Below are positions 9,906 to 18,401 of a DNA stretch of 46,100 nucleotides, in pieces; positions within the stretch are counted from its first letter, which is position 1; each line of letters begins with the position of its first letter. Both the position numbers and the translations under genes were made by a program. The stretch comes from Sporosarcina sp. (GTDB lineage: Bacteria > Bacillota > Bacilli > Bacillales_A > Planococcaceae): contig JAPFCR010000038.1 in assembly GCA_026169375.1 (NCBI GenBank), positions 1 to 46,100 on the forward strand, given 5' to 3'. The notes beneath the pieces were generated by a model that had not been told where the DNA came from, did not search any database, and saw only the letters and a list, made by a program, of their open reading frames with translations.

Positions 9906-10685
9906 ATGGTAGATTTATTAAATTTAAAAGAAAAAAATATTGTCGTAATGGGTGTTGCAAATCAACGAAGTTTAGCATGGGGTGTTGCAAAATCCCTTCA
10001 AAAAGCAGGCGTGAACTTAATCTTCACTTATCGTAAAGAACGTTCAATGGCGCGTATTGAAAAGCTATTAAGTGAACATGAGTTTGAAGCACGAATGATT
10101 GTCCAGTGTGATGTCAATGAAGATGAAAGCATTGAGAAAGCATTTCAAGAAATTGGAGAAGAAGTTGGAACGATTCATGGGATTGTTCATTCACTTGCTT
10201 TTGCGAATGCAGAAGATTTACGTGCAGACTTTGTAGAAACGTCTCGCGATGGCTTTGCGTTTGCACAAGATACAAGTGCATATTCACTTGTGGCAGTAGC
10301 AAAATATGCGCGACCTTATATGACAGAAGGCGGAAGCATTACAACGATGAGTTATTTAGGGGCTGAACGTGTCTTAGATGGTTATAATGTTATGGGTGTA
10401 GCGAAGGCAGCATTAGAAGCGTCAGTTCGCTATTTAGCGAATGATCTCGGGGAAGATGGCATACGTGTCAATGCAATTTCCGCAGGTGCCGTTCGTACGT
10501 TATCTGCAAAAGGTGTTCCATCATTTAATAAAATCCTCAATACAATTGAAGAAACTGCACCACTTAAACGTAATATTACACAAGAAGAAGTTGGCAATAT
10601 GACGCTTGCGATGATCAGTGATTTATCAAGCGGTGTAACAGGAGAAATTGTTTACGTAGATGGCGGTTATCATATTATGGGATAA
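9906..10685 (+). CDS. fabI: Enoyl-[acyl-carrier-protein] reductase (NADH/NADPH)
   Basis: A 259-residue FabI-type short-chain dehydrogenase that catalyses the last reductive step of each fatty-acid elongation cycle. The cofactor motif is VVMGVANQRSLAWGVA. The catalytic pair Tyr160-x6-Lys167 sits in YNVMGVAK, with the second tyrosine at 150 (MSYLG). The start is the ATG at 9906: the GGAGG at 9896-9900 is its ribosome-binding site, so the ATG at 9894, which overlaps that site, is unlikely. It is a monocistronic unit behind a FapR-type operator and before a strong terminator. Confidence 0.96.
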   Translation: MVDLLNLKEKNIVVMGVANQRSLAWGVAKSLQKAGVNLIFTYRKERSMARIEKLLSEHEFEARMIVQCDVNEDESIEKAFQEIGEEVGTIHGIVHSLAFANAEDLRADFVETSRDGFAFAQDTSAYSLVAVAKYARPYMTEGGSITTMSYLGAERVLDGYNVMGVAKAALEASVRYLANDLGEDGIRVNAISAGAVRTLSAKGVPSFNKILNTIEETAPLKRNITQEEVGNMTLAMISDLSSGVTGEIVYVDGGYHIMG

Positions 10686-10689
10686 AGAA

Positions 10690-10722
10690 ATCGAGCGTGT
10701 CTAACCACACGCTCGATTTTTT
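10690..10722 (+). terminator. Intrinsic terminator after fabI
   Basis: ATCGAGCGTGT pairs perfectly with ACACGCTCGAT around a 6-nt loop, followed by TTTTTT. Confidence 0.93.
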
Positions 10723-10736
10723 AATAATGAAAAATT

Positions 10737-10781
10737 GAAATATCCCTCACTTAACACCGATCATTTAAATGAGGGATATTT
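10737..10781 (-). terminator. Hairpin terminator of the leftward prp/gntR operon
   Basis: AATATCCCTCA and TGAGGGATATT form a perfect 11-bp stem directly after the gntR stop codon. On the minus strand a T-rich tract follows, and on the plus strand TTTT follows, so it may act in both directions between fabI and gntR. Confidence 0.7.
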
Positions 10782-11471
10782 TCAGTTATGCTGTTGTTTT
10801 CCTAAATATTGTAAAAGTGTATCTTTTGCAACTGCAAGATTTCGTATAATATGCGCACGAACTTCTTTTTCAACTTCATTAGCGTCGCCTTCTTTAACCA
10901 GTTCAAAGATTTTCTCATGTTCTCGTACAGGCGCAAGCGGGCTATACTCAGGATTCATATATCCGCTTAGTCTTCGGTAACGTTCAATTTGTCCATCGAG
11001 TTGTTCCATGAGGCGCTTTACTGTCCGGTTTTTACTTAAAGAATAGAGAACAGCGTGAAATTCACTTCCGTATGAAACGGTATGCTCAATTCTATTTTGT
11101 TCGGCAGCGAATTTCATAAGCACTAAAAGATCTTCTAACTTTTGTAGTTTTTCAACGTTCATATTGAGCGTTGCTTCTCTAGCCATCAGTCCTTCTAATA
11201 CTTCTCTCGCTTTATAAACTTCCTCAATCTCTTCTACAGTAATAGGCGCTACATGCATTCTCCCGTTCGGCTGTTTAATAATTAGACCTTCGAGTTCTAG
11301 TCTATATAGAGCTTGACGAAGAGGTGTTCGACTTACACTTAACGTTGTCGAAAGTTCTTCTTCGATTAAAATACGATCAGGCTCATAAGCTAGTTTAATA
11401 ATCTTTTGCTTTATTTCGTGATAGGCGATATCACTTGCAGATTGTCTTTTTGTTTTAGGTAAATGAGTCAT
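10782..11471 (-). CDS. GntR-family (FCD subfamily) transcriptional regulator
   Basis: A 229-residue regulator. The N-terminal winged helix includes DIAYHEIKQKIIKLAYEPDRILIEEELSTTLSVSRTPLRQALYRLELEGL, and the C-terminal all-helical FCD effector domain includes the metal/ligand histidines in GSEFHAVLYSLSKN, VREHEKIF and RAHIIRNL. The start is the ATG at 11471 behind an AAAGGA site; the longer frame to 11537 runs into the aconitase gene. It is the last gene of the methylcitrate operon and probably its local regulator, sensing a pathway intermediate. The GTATAC palindrome upstream of prpF is a plausible operator. Confidence 0.88.
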   Translation of the reverse strand: MTHLPKTKRQSASDIAYHEIKQKIIKLAYEPDRILIEEELSTTLSVSRTPLRQALYRLELEGLIIKQPNGRMHVAPITVEEIEEVYKAREVLEGLMAREATLNMNVEKLQKLEDLLVLMKFAAEQNRIEHTVSYGSEFHAVLYSLSKNRTVKRLMEQLDGQIERYRRLSGYMNPEYSPLAPVREHEKIFELVKEGDANEVEKEVRAHIIRNLAVAKDTLLQYLGKQQHN

Positions 11472-11490
11472 TTGAAAAATCCTTTCGGAA

Positions 11491-14190
11491 TCATTCTTGA
11501 ATGAATTGTTGCATAACGGATGGTAAAATGCCACCATTCATATAATATTCAACTTCAACAAGGCTATCCAATCTGACAATGACATCAAATTTTTGTGTAT
11601 CTCCATTTGAATGAGTCACCACTACTGTAGCTGTCTGGCCAGGTTTAGGAGTAGAATCTATTCCTATAATATCATATTGTTCTGTTCCATTCAGTTTAAA
11701 CTGTTCTCTACCTTCACCAGATTTAAATTGAAGGGGAAGTACACCCATTCCAACAAGATTATTTCGATGGATTCTTTCAAAACTTTGGGCCAGCACTGCT
11801 TTGACACCTAATAAAGCAGTTCCTTTAGCCGCCCAATCTCTCGAACTACCTGTCCCGTATTCTTTTCCTGCGATGACAAGTAAATTTCGATCATTTTCTT
11901 GATATTTGATAGCTGCATCGTAAATAGGCATGATGTCATCTGTCGGTAAATATTTCGTAAAGCCGCCTTCAATGCCATCTGCAAGTTGATTGCGTAATCG
12001 AACGTTTGCGAAAGTTCCTCTCATCATGACATGGTGATTTCCGCGTCTAGATCCATATGAGTTAAAATCTCTTGGAGAAATGCCTTGTTCTTTTAAGTAT
12101 AACCCAGCAGGTGTTTTCAACCCAATCTGACCTACAGGAGAAATATGGTCTGTTGTAATCGAGTCGCCTAAAAGTAATAAAACATTCATTTCTTTTAAAT
12201 TTTCCGCGAACTGTTCATTATCATTTTCTGCTTTGAAAAATGGTGCTTCTTGAATATATGAAGACTTTGGATCCCATTCATACATTGGTCCAGTAGGTGC
12301 ATTAATTTTGTCCCAACGCTCATTTTCAAATAAATGTTTATACTGTTCTTTAAATAAATTAGAATGAACAGTTTCAGCGATGACAGTTTCGATTTCAGAC
12401 GGGGAAGGCCAAATATCTCGTAAGAAAATATCTTTTCCATCTGCATTTGTTTGGATTGGTTCGGTTGTTAAATCTTTTTGTACAGTACCTGCCAGTGCAT
12501 AAGCAACGACAAGAGGTGGAGAAGCTAAATAATTCGCTTTAATCAGTGGATGTACACGACCTTCAAAATTTCGATTTCCACTTAAAACAGAAGAAACGAC
12601 TAAATTATCTTCATTAATCGCGTGCTCAACTTCTTCAGAAAGAGGACCTGTATTTCCGCAACAAGCACCACAACCATAACCGTCAATATAAAATCCAAGT
12701 TTCTCCAAATAGGCAAGTAAACCTGAATCTTGCAGGTATTTTGTAACGACTGTCGAACCAGGCGTTATACTTGTTTTAACATACGAAGGTGGAATCATGC
12801 CCGCTTGTACGGCTTTTTTGGCTAATAATCCAGCACCAATCATCACGTGAGGATTAGAGGTATTCGTACAACTTGTAATTGCCGCTAACACAATATCTCC
12901 AGTTGTAAGTTCCTCTTTGGATTCTTTTAATGTGCTAGAACGACGGATTTCTTCTGATGGCAACTGATAACCACGTTCTTCAATTGGTTTTGAAATAGAC
13001 TTGATAAATTCTTCTTTCATAGCGGAGAGTTGTACCTTATCTTGCGGTCTTTTAGGACCTGCTAATGTCGGTTCAATAGTAGAAAGATCGATTTTAAGCA
13101 CATCTGTAAAGTTCGGCGCCGCAGTGTCATCTGTTCGGAATAAACCTTGTGCTTGATGGTATGCTTTAGAAAGATCAACGAATTCATCTCTTCCTGTAAA
13201 AGATAAATAGTCCATTGTGACATCATCGGTTGGGAAGAAGGACATGGTTGCTCCGTATTCAGGCGCCATATTTGCAATCGTCGCTCGGTCGGCTAAAGAA
13301 ATTTCGCTTAATGAAGGGCCGAAAAACTCAACGAACTTACCAACGACACCTTTTTTACGCAGTTTATTCGTGATAATAAGTGCTAAATCTGTAGCGGTTG
13401 CGCCTTCAGGCAACTTCCCAACGAGCTTCACTCCGACCACTTCAGGAACTACAAAATAGAGTGGATGGCCGAGCATAGCAGCTTCGGCTTCGATTCCACC
13501 AACACCCCAACCAATCGTTCCAAGTCCATTAATCATTGGCGTGTGTGAATCTGTCCCAACTAATGTGTCGAGAAAAACTTCGGAACGATCATTTTTTTTA
13601 GCAGTCATAACAGATGTACCGAGATGCTCTAAGTTTACTTGGTGAACAATCCCAGAAGCGGGAGGGACGACTCTGAAATTATCGAAAGCTTGCTGTGCCC
13701 AACGTACAAAACGATAGCGTTCGGCATTTCTTTCATATTCAAGTTGAAGATTCAGATCAAAAGAAGCCCGACTTCCAGATGAGTCCGTAATTACTGAATG
13801 ATCGACGACTAAGTCAACAGGAATTTTCGGATTCACTTTTTTGATATCTGTTTTAGTCATGGAAATAGCACTTCTTAATGCAGCTAAGTCAACAATTGCG
13901 GGAACGCCTGTGAAGTCTTGTAAAACAATTCGAGCCGGCTTGAAAGGAACTTCTTTGCCACTGAATTGTGTTGTTTCCCAGTTTGCGAGCAATTGAATAT
14001 GCTCGTCTGTAATATATTTCCCATCAAATTGGCGGACAGCACTTTCTAGTAAAGCTTTAATCGAGAAAGGTAAGGTAGAAACCTTACCAATCCCTTGCTC
14101 TTCAAGTTGCTGCAAATCATGGAAGTAATATGTTTGATCCCCTACATGTAAAGGGGCTAACTTATCATTTGTCATAACAGAAGAACCCAT
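11491..14190 (-). CDS. Aconitase-family hydratase of the methylcitrate operon (AcnA/AcnD-like)
   Basis: An 899-residue AcnA-type aconitase. The N-terminal domains include VLQDFTGVPAIVDLAALR, VDLVVDHSV and VGTDSHTPMINGLG. The [4Fe-4S] ligands are Cys441 (SCTNTSNP), Cys507 and Cys510. The C-terminal swivel domain has NSYGSRRGNHHVMMRG and GKEYGTGSSRDWAAKG. The usual YGCTTCIGNSG loop reads YGCGACCGNTG, with an extra Cys511. In an operon with prpB, prpD and prpF it probably acts on 2-methylcitrate or 2-methylisocitrate (AcnD-like role); housekeeping aconitase is the alternative. A GAGGGA site precedes the ATG; prpB ends 22 nt upstream. Confidence 0.88.
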   Translation of the reverse strand: MGSSVMTNDKLAPLHVGDQTYYFHDLQQLEEQGIGKVSTLPFSIKALLESAVRQFDGKYITDEHIQLLANWETTQFSGKEVPFKPARIVLQDFTGVPAIVDLAALRSAISMTKTDIKKVNPKIPVDLVVDHSVITDSSGSRASFDLNLQLEYERNAERYRFVRWAQQAFDNFRVVPPASGIVHQVNLEHLGTSVMTAKKNDRSEVFLDTLVGTDSHTPMINGLGTIGWGVGGIEAEAAMLGHPLYFVVPEVVGVKLVGKLPEGATATDLALIITNKLRKKGVVGKFVEFFGPSLSEISLADRATIANMAPEYGATMSFFPTDDVTMDYLSFTGRDEFVDLSKAYHQAQGLFRTDDTAAPNFTDVLKIDLSTIEPTLAGPKRPQDKVQLSAMKEEFIKSISKPIEERGYQLPSEEIRRSSTLKESKEELTTGDIVLAAITSCTNTSNPHVMIGAGLLAKKAVQAGMIPPSYVKTSITPGSTVVTKYLQDSGLLAYLEKLGFYIDGYGCGACCGNTGPLSEEVEHAINEDNLVVSSVLSGNRNFEGRVHPLIKANYLASPPLVVAYALAGTVQKDLTTEPIQTNADGKDIFLRDIWPSPSEIETVIAETVHSNLFKEQYKHLFENERWDKINAPTGPMYEWDPKSSYIQEAPFFKAENDNEQFAENLKEMNVLLLLGDSITTDHISPVGQIGLKTPAGLYLKEQGISPRDFNSYGSRRGNHHVMMRGTFANVRLRNQLADGIEGGFTKYLPTDDIMPIYDAAIKYQENDRNLLVIAGKEYGTGSSRDWAAKGTALLGVKAVLAQSFERIHRNNLVGMGVLPLQFKSGEGREQFKLNGTEQYDIIGIDSTPKPGQTATVVVTHSNGDTQKFDVIVRLDSLVEVEYYMNGGILPSVMQQFIQE

Positions 14191-14212
14191 TTGTATCCCT
14201 CACTTAACGATA

Positions 14213-15109
14213 TTAGTTTAAAACAGTTTTTGCGATTGTTGAATCTAAGTCTTCGTATTCAAAGTATTTTAATGTTTCATAGAGTTCTTTTCGGGTTTGC
14301 ATTTGTTCTACAGCTTCTTTTTGAGAACCCGTTTCTTTTATTAAACGATAAACGCCTTCGATCGCTTTTGAGGCAATGCGAAGTGAAGTAACAGGGTAAA
14401 TCACCATTTTATAACCCCATTCTTCAAATTGCTGGGCAGAAAAATAAGGCGTTTGGCCAAATTCAGTCATATTTGCTAAAAGCGGGGCATCCACTTCTTT
14501 TGCAAACTGTTTAAATTCATCTTCAGTTTGTAAAGCCTCTGGGAAAATGGCATCTGCACCAGCTTCGATATAAGCTTTTGCACGTTCAACTGCCGCATCA
14601 AATCCTTCGACGCTTTTTGCATCTGTTCGTGCAACGATGACAATATCTGGACTTGCTTTACGCGCAGCGAGAATTTTTTCAACCATATCTTCTGTAGAAA
14701 CAAGTTTTTTCCCGTTTAAATGACCACATTTTTTAGGAAGGTCTTGGTCTTCCATTTGAATCGCAGCAACGCCCGCGTCTAACAGTTCTTGTACCGTTCG
14801 CGTAACATTTAAAACGCTACCAAAACCTGTATCAATATCAACTAATATTGGTAGACCTGTCGCACGTGTAATTTCTCTAGAACGATCGGCTAATTCCGTC
14901 AGTGTAATTAAGCCTAAATCAGGAAGACCTAAACTAGCGGAAAACGCGGCCCCTGAAAGATAAAGTGTGTTAAATCCTTGTTCTTTTGCCAGAAGTGCAG
15001 CCATTGCATCATGTGCACCAGGAATTTGAATAATCCCTTCATCTGAATCCAGTAATGCTCTTAATTGTGTAATCGGATGTTCTTCTTCGTTTCGAACTAA
15101 CCAACTCAT
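14213..15109 (-). CDS. prpB: Methylisocitrate lyase
   Basis: A 298-residue ICL/PEPM-superfamily lyase that cleaves 2-methylisocitrate to pyruvate and succinate, the last step of the methylcitrate cycle. The active-site loop KKCGHLNGKKLV carries the catalytic cysteine; metal-binding acids lie in VDIDTGFG and MEDQ, and ARTDA and NMTEFGQTP are family landmarks. Length is normal. The start overlaps the end of prpD by 4 nt (ATGA), showing translational coupling in the leftward prp operon. The B. subtilis homologue is MmgF/YqiQ. Confidence 0.95.
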   Translation of the reverse strand: MSWLVRNEEEHPITQLRALLDSDEGIIQIPGAHDAMAALLAKEQGFNTLYLSGAAFSASLGLPDLGLITLTELADRSREITRATGLPILVDIDTGFGSVLNVTRTVQELLDAGVAAIQMEDQDLPKKCGHLNGKKLVSTEDMVEKILAARKASPDIVIVARTDAKSVEGFDAAVERAKAYIEAGADAIFPEALQTEDEFKQFAKEVDAPLLANMTEFGQTPYFSAQQFEEWGYKMVIYPVTSLRIASKAIEGVYRLIKETGSQKEAVEQMQTRKELYETLKYFEYEDLDSTIAKTVLN

Positions 15110-16503
15110 ACTTCAACACCTGCTTTCATTTCAAATGCAGCAACAACATCTTTAAAGTCTGTTAAATTTTCTAGTTCTTGAAGAACTTGTAGACCATCAC
15201 TTTGTTGTTCTTCTGTAATAAATTTCTTCGTAAGTTTCTTGAATTTGTCTTCGATTTGTTTATTAGAAAATGGATTTCCACTATGACCAGCAGGGTGCTT
15301 AACAATTTCCGATAGTTGAGTGCCATCTTTTAAAGTAAGCGTAATACGGTTTGGATTCCCATCCGGATAGCCAGCGTTCATTTCATCTGTCACGTCGATC
15401 GTCATGAGCTTGTCAATACGTGTAATGGTATCTTGCACAGCTAGACGTTCCGGGGAGAAAGTGTCGATGGTAATTTCTCCATCTTCTAATGTAGCCATGA
15501 CAATATATGGTAATGAGTGGTCTGCTGTTTCGCGTGTTTCAGGTGCCCATTTTTGTTCATCTTTCGCCAAAATATCGTAAGCCATTTGGAACGTTTCGAC
15601 GTGGATCTTTGCAATATCATCAACAGAATCGATTTGTTTGTATAAAGAAAGAGCAGCTTCAATCGCACTTTGTGTCATGTATTCAACAGCCCAGTTTTTC
15701 ACATAAGTTTTTAGAATACCTTCAGGGCTTTTGTTATCTTTGAACTTTGCTGTGAGTTCTTCAACTGGTAATTTCCGATCTAACATTTGATAGTTCATGC
15801 CCATCGTTCCTTCGAAAGGTTCATAAGGTCCTTTCATCCCACATTCCGCAAGTTGAAGTGCAAAAACAGCGTTACGCGCAGCATTTGCAGCAGCAGCAGC
15901 TTTCCACATGGAAATTTCTCCGTTACGAGTTTGACGCATTGAAGCATGAGGAACGATTGCTAAAGCTAAAGCTTGTTCAGTCTGCTCCGGTGTGAAGTCT
16001 AGTAAGTTCGCACCGCCTACAACTGTAGAAACTGTAATATAGTTGACATGGTCCCATCCGTTTGACTTTAAACTTGCAGCGTCACAGAAATTAACACCAA
16101 CTTCATAAGCAGTTGCAACAGCAGAAATCAGTTTTTTTCCAGATAAATTTCGTTCTTCTGCAAGTGCGAATAAAGGTGCAATCACGTCACTTGGGTGTAG
16201 AGGTTCAACGGATAAATACGTATCATTATAATCTAAGTAGCGAATTGCTGTTCCGTTAGCAAATGTCGCATAATCGACAGCCACTTTTTTATTCGTTCCA
16301 ATGAGTGTTGCACCATTTTCTTTCTCGTAATGTGTTGCAAGTTTACGAGCGGCAGTTGATGCATCGAATTCATAACCTGACATGAGACATGCGAATGTAT
16401 CGATCACTCTTCTTTTTACTTCTGCAATAACGGGTTGTGATAATGTTTCATAAGATACCTCTGTAGCAAATTTAGCTAATGAATTTGTAATACGATCTGA
16501 CAT
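15106..16503 (-). CDS. prpD: MmgE/PrpD-family 2-methylcitrate dehydratase
   Basis: A 465-residue MmgE/PrpD protein, which dehydrates 2-methylcitrate without an iron-sulfur cluster. Family landmarks are VKRRVIDTFACLMSG near the N-terminus, NGTAIRYLDYNDTYL, HPSDVIAPLFALAEE and WKAAAAANAARNAVFA. A GAGGAGG site precedes the ATG. It lies between prpF and prpB in the same direction. PrpD is normally sufficient for the dehydration step, so its presence together with an AcnA-type enzyme and PrpF is biochemically redundant. Confidence 0.93.
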   Translation of the reverse strand: MSDRITNSLAKFATEVSYETLSQPVIAEVKRRVIDTFACLMSGYEFDASTAARKLATHYEKENGATLIGTNKKVAVDYATFANGTAIRYLDYNDTYLSVEPLHPSDVIAPLFALAEERNLSGKKLISAVATAYEVGVNFCDAASLKSNGWDHVNYITVSTVVGGANLLDFTPEQTEQALALAIVPHASMRQTRNGEISMWKAAAAANAARNAVFALQLAECGMKGPYEPFEGTMGMNYQMLDRKLPVEELTAKFKDNKSPEGILKTYVKNWAVEYMTQSAIEAALSLYKQIDSVDDIAKIHVETFQMAYDILAKDEQKWAPETRETADHSLPYIVMATLEDGEITIDTFSPERLAVQDTITRIDKLMTIDVTDEMNAGYPDGNPNRITLTLKDGTQLSEIVKHPAGHSGNPFSNKQIEDKFKKLTKKFITEEQQSDGLQVLQELENLTDFKDVVAAFEMKAGVEV

Positions 16504-16582
16504 AATGAAACTCCTCCTCTAATAATAAAAAACCTATTATTTAAATGATTAATTTATATTTATAAATGCATATTGAATAAAA

Positions 16583-17719
16583 TTATTTCGGAATATATAA
16601 ATCTCCAGACATAATCTTGCGAGCTGTACGGTCTAATCCAACATATTCAACGCCTTTTCCGTCTTTTGTTAATTGAACCCGGACTTCTGCAATGCCGTCT
16701 GGGTGCCCGATTTTAATGATTTGTTCTCCGTGAACTTGCTTAGTTTGTAATTGTTGGTTCGGAATTGTTTCTGGTAAAAGAGTCGAACCTGCCAAATTAT
16801 ATAAGCCGCTTCCCGCAAAAGTTCGATGGAATTTTTTCATAGAGACCATTTTAGCCGCAATATCAATTTCATCTTTACTAATTTCTCTCCCAGATGTTGT
16901 TACATAGTCATGGGGAGGGGAAACGAGTGCAATTTTGGGAATCGCTTGTGTTTCTTTCGCTTCTTCCCTAGTAGTTGTTAAACCTGATTGGTAAGAGGCT
17001 TCACATCGAATCGTCTCTAGTTGATTTAAAAGCGTTTCGTTCGTTGATAAATCGGAAAATAGATCTTCTACTTGTAAACCGAGCGATTCTGTAGATAAAT
17101 AAACGAATGGATTGACAATATCAACGATAGATACATCAAACTGTTGATCATTTATGGTGATTGGATGTATAGGACCTAAAGGTAAAGTGCTCCCTAATTT
17201 TCCACCGCCAGGAGATAAAATCTCTACTTGATGTTTCGCACCTGGTAATGCAAGTCCCGCCATCGCATAAGTTCCAGCTGTTTTGACATTTCCATTTTCT
17301 AGTGGAACTTTTAGTCGAATGACTTTTCCTATGTTTGTGTTATAAGCTTTTATCGTACATAGATTGTTTGATGATGTAGGTGTAACAAACTTCTCTTCGA
17401 TTGCATAAGCGCCTACAGCAGCCATTAAATTTCCACAAGTGCCGCTTGAATCTACTATTTCTTCACCAATCCCGATTTGATAAAACGTATAATCGATGTC
17501 TGCTTCATCTATAGAAGGAGGGCCAATGACGACAACTTTACTCGAGTGTGAGGTTCCGCTTCCTAATCCATTAATTTGAGAAGGATTATAAGCATCGATG
17601 CCATGTAAAAAGACTTGATGCATATCTATCTCACTTGGAGGTAAATCACTTACATTGAAAAACAAACCTCTACTCGTTCCTCCTCTGTAAACTGTGCAAG
17701 GGACTGTATATTGATCCAT
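16583..17719 (-). CDS. prpF: PrpF-family aconitate/2-methylaconitate isomerase
   Basis: A 378-residue PrpF protein of the diaminopimelate-epimerase-like fold, which isomerises trans- to cis-2-methylaconitate in the AcnD route. The N-terminus TVPCTVYRGGTSRGLFF, the central GLGSGTSHSSKVVVIGPPS and SSGTCGNLMAAVGAYA are characteristic. The start is the ATG at 17719, behind GAGAGGTG; an open frame continues upstream to 17899, but it encodes hydrophobic sequence from AT-rich promoter DNA and crosses the operator, so it is rejected. It is the first gene of the leftward methylcitrate operon. Confidence 0.92.
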   Translation of the reverse strand: MDQYTVPCTVYRGGTSRGLFFNVSDLPPSEIDMHQVFLHGIDAYNPSQINGLGSGTSHSSKVVVIGPPSIDEADIDYTFYQIGIGEEIVDSSGTCGNLMAAVGAYAIEEKFVTPTSSNNLCTIKAYNTNIGKVIRLKVPLENGNVKTAGTYAMAGLALPGAKHQVEILSPGGGKLGSTLPLGPIHPITINDQQFDVSIVDIVNPFVYLSTESLGLQVEDLFSDLSTNETLLNQLETIRCEASYQSGLTTTREEAKETQAIPKIALVSPPHDYVTTSGREISKDEIDIAAKMVSMKKFHRTFAGSGLYNLAGSTLLPETIPNQQLQTKQVHGEQIIKIGHPDGIAEVRVQLTKDGKGVEYVGLDRTARKIMSGDLYIPK

Positions 17720-17744
17720 CAAATTCACCTCTCTTTCAACATAT

Positions 17745-17760
17745 GTATAATTGTATACAA
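17745..17760 (-). promoter_or_regulatory. Candidate GntR/FCD operator upstream of prpF
   Basis: The perfect palindrome TTGTATACAA (17751-17760), with a partial second copy TGTATA beside it, lies 32 nt upstream of the prpF start. FCD-type GntR regulators commonly bind palindromes centred on GTATAC. On the minus strand TTGCAA lies upstream of TATACA, so the palindrome overlaps the likely -10 region. The operon's own GntR is the obvious candidate ligand. Confidence 0.5.
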
Positions 17761-18161
17761 AAATACATACACTTGCAACAATAATTAGAAAATAATGTCT
17801 TTTCAGTACTAAGCAATATGAATATATACTATAGAAGCAGATTACTAGTATGAAGTTCAAAAGTGAAGTTTGAAATAATAAAATAGTTGCAAAATTCAAA
17901 AGCGTGTGCTAAAGTCATTTTTAGAATTTAATGTGTGAAAACTTCGGTCGAGATCGTCAGAGGATAGAATGATTTTCTGGTGAACTATAAAGCTTATAAA
18001 AATTAAATACTGTCCCACAATTGAACGGTATGAAGGGTTTCTATATAAAATTAGGGGAAATAGAAGTGTTCAAATCGTAAGGACGAGAAGCTAGAAATCA
18101 GCCGATTTACTCATCACATATTAAATTTTAAAAGGGGGAGATGTACGTAAATATATGTGCT

Positions 18162-18203
18162 AATTAAATTTGTTTAGTTTATGAAACTCGAACAAATTTA
18201 ATT
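18162..18203. repeat. 13-bp inverted repeat in the prpF/prpC divergent region
   Basis: AATTAAATTTGTT (18162-18174) and AACAAATTTAATT (18191-18203) are exact inverted repeats, and the loop contains a second pair, AGTTT/AAACT. No T run follows, so it is not an ordinary terminator. It lies in the 682-bp AT-rich gap between the divergent prpF and prpC genes (17720-18401), which otherwise holds the GTATAC operator and no gene that I can support. Confidence 0.7.
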
Positions 18204-18401
18204 GTCTTTGGAGAAGTTATGTAAATGATTCACCAGAGATAAAAAGTTTATCATTTTGAAACGGTAGGACAGTAGATTAGAAGTAAATTTAGTGTATATG
18301 TGTGTGTTGATAAGACTCGATTTTTGACTACAGAAACATTCTTGAAAGTAAAAAGATTTTCACAAAGGGAGAAATCTGATAAAAGAAAGGGATGGGTATT
18401 T

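Noticed and set aside
17720..17899. 60-codon N-terminal extension of prpF
   Set aside because: Hydrophobic translation of AT-rich promoter DNA including the operator; PrpF N-terminus and ribosome-binding site fit the ATG at 17719.
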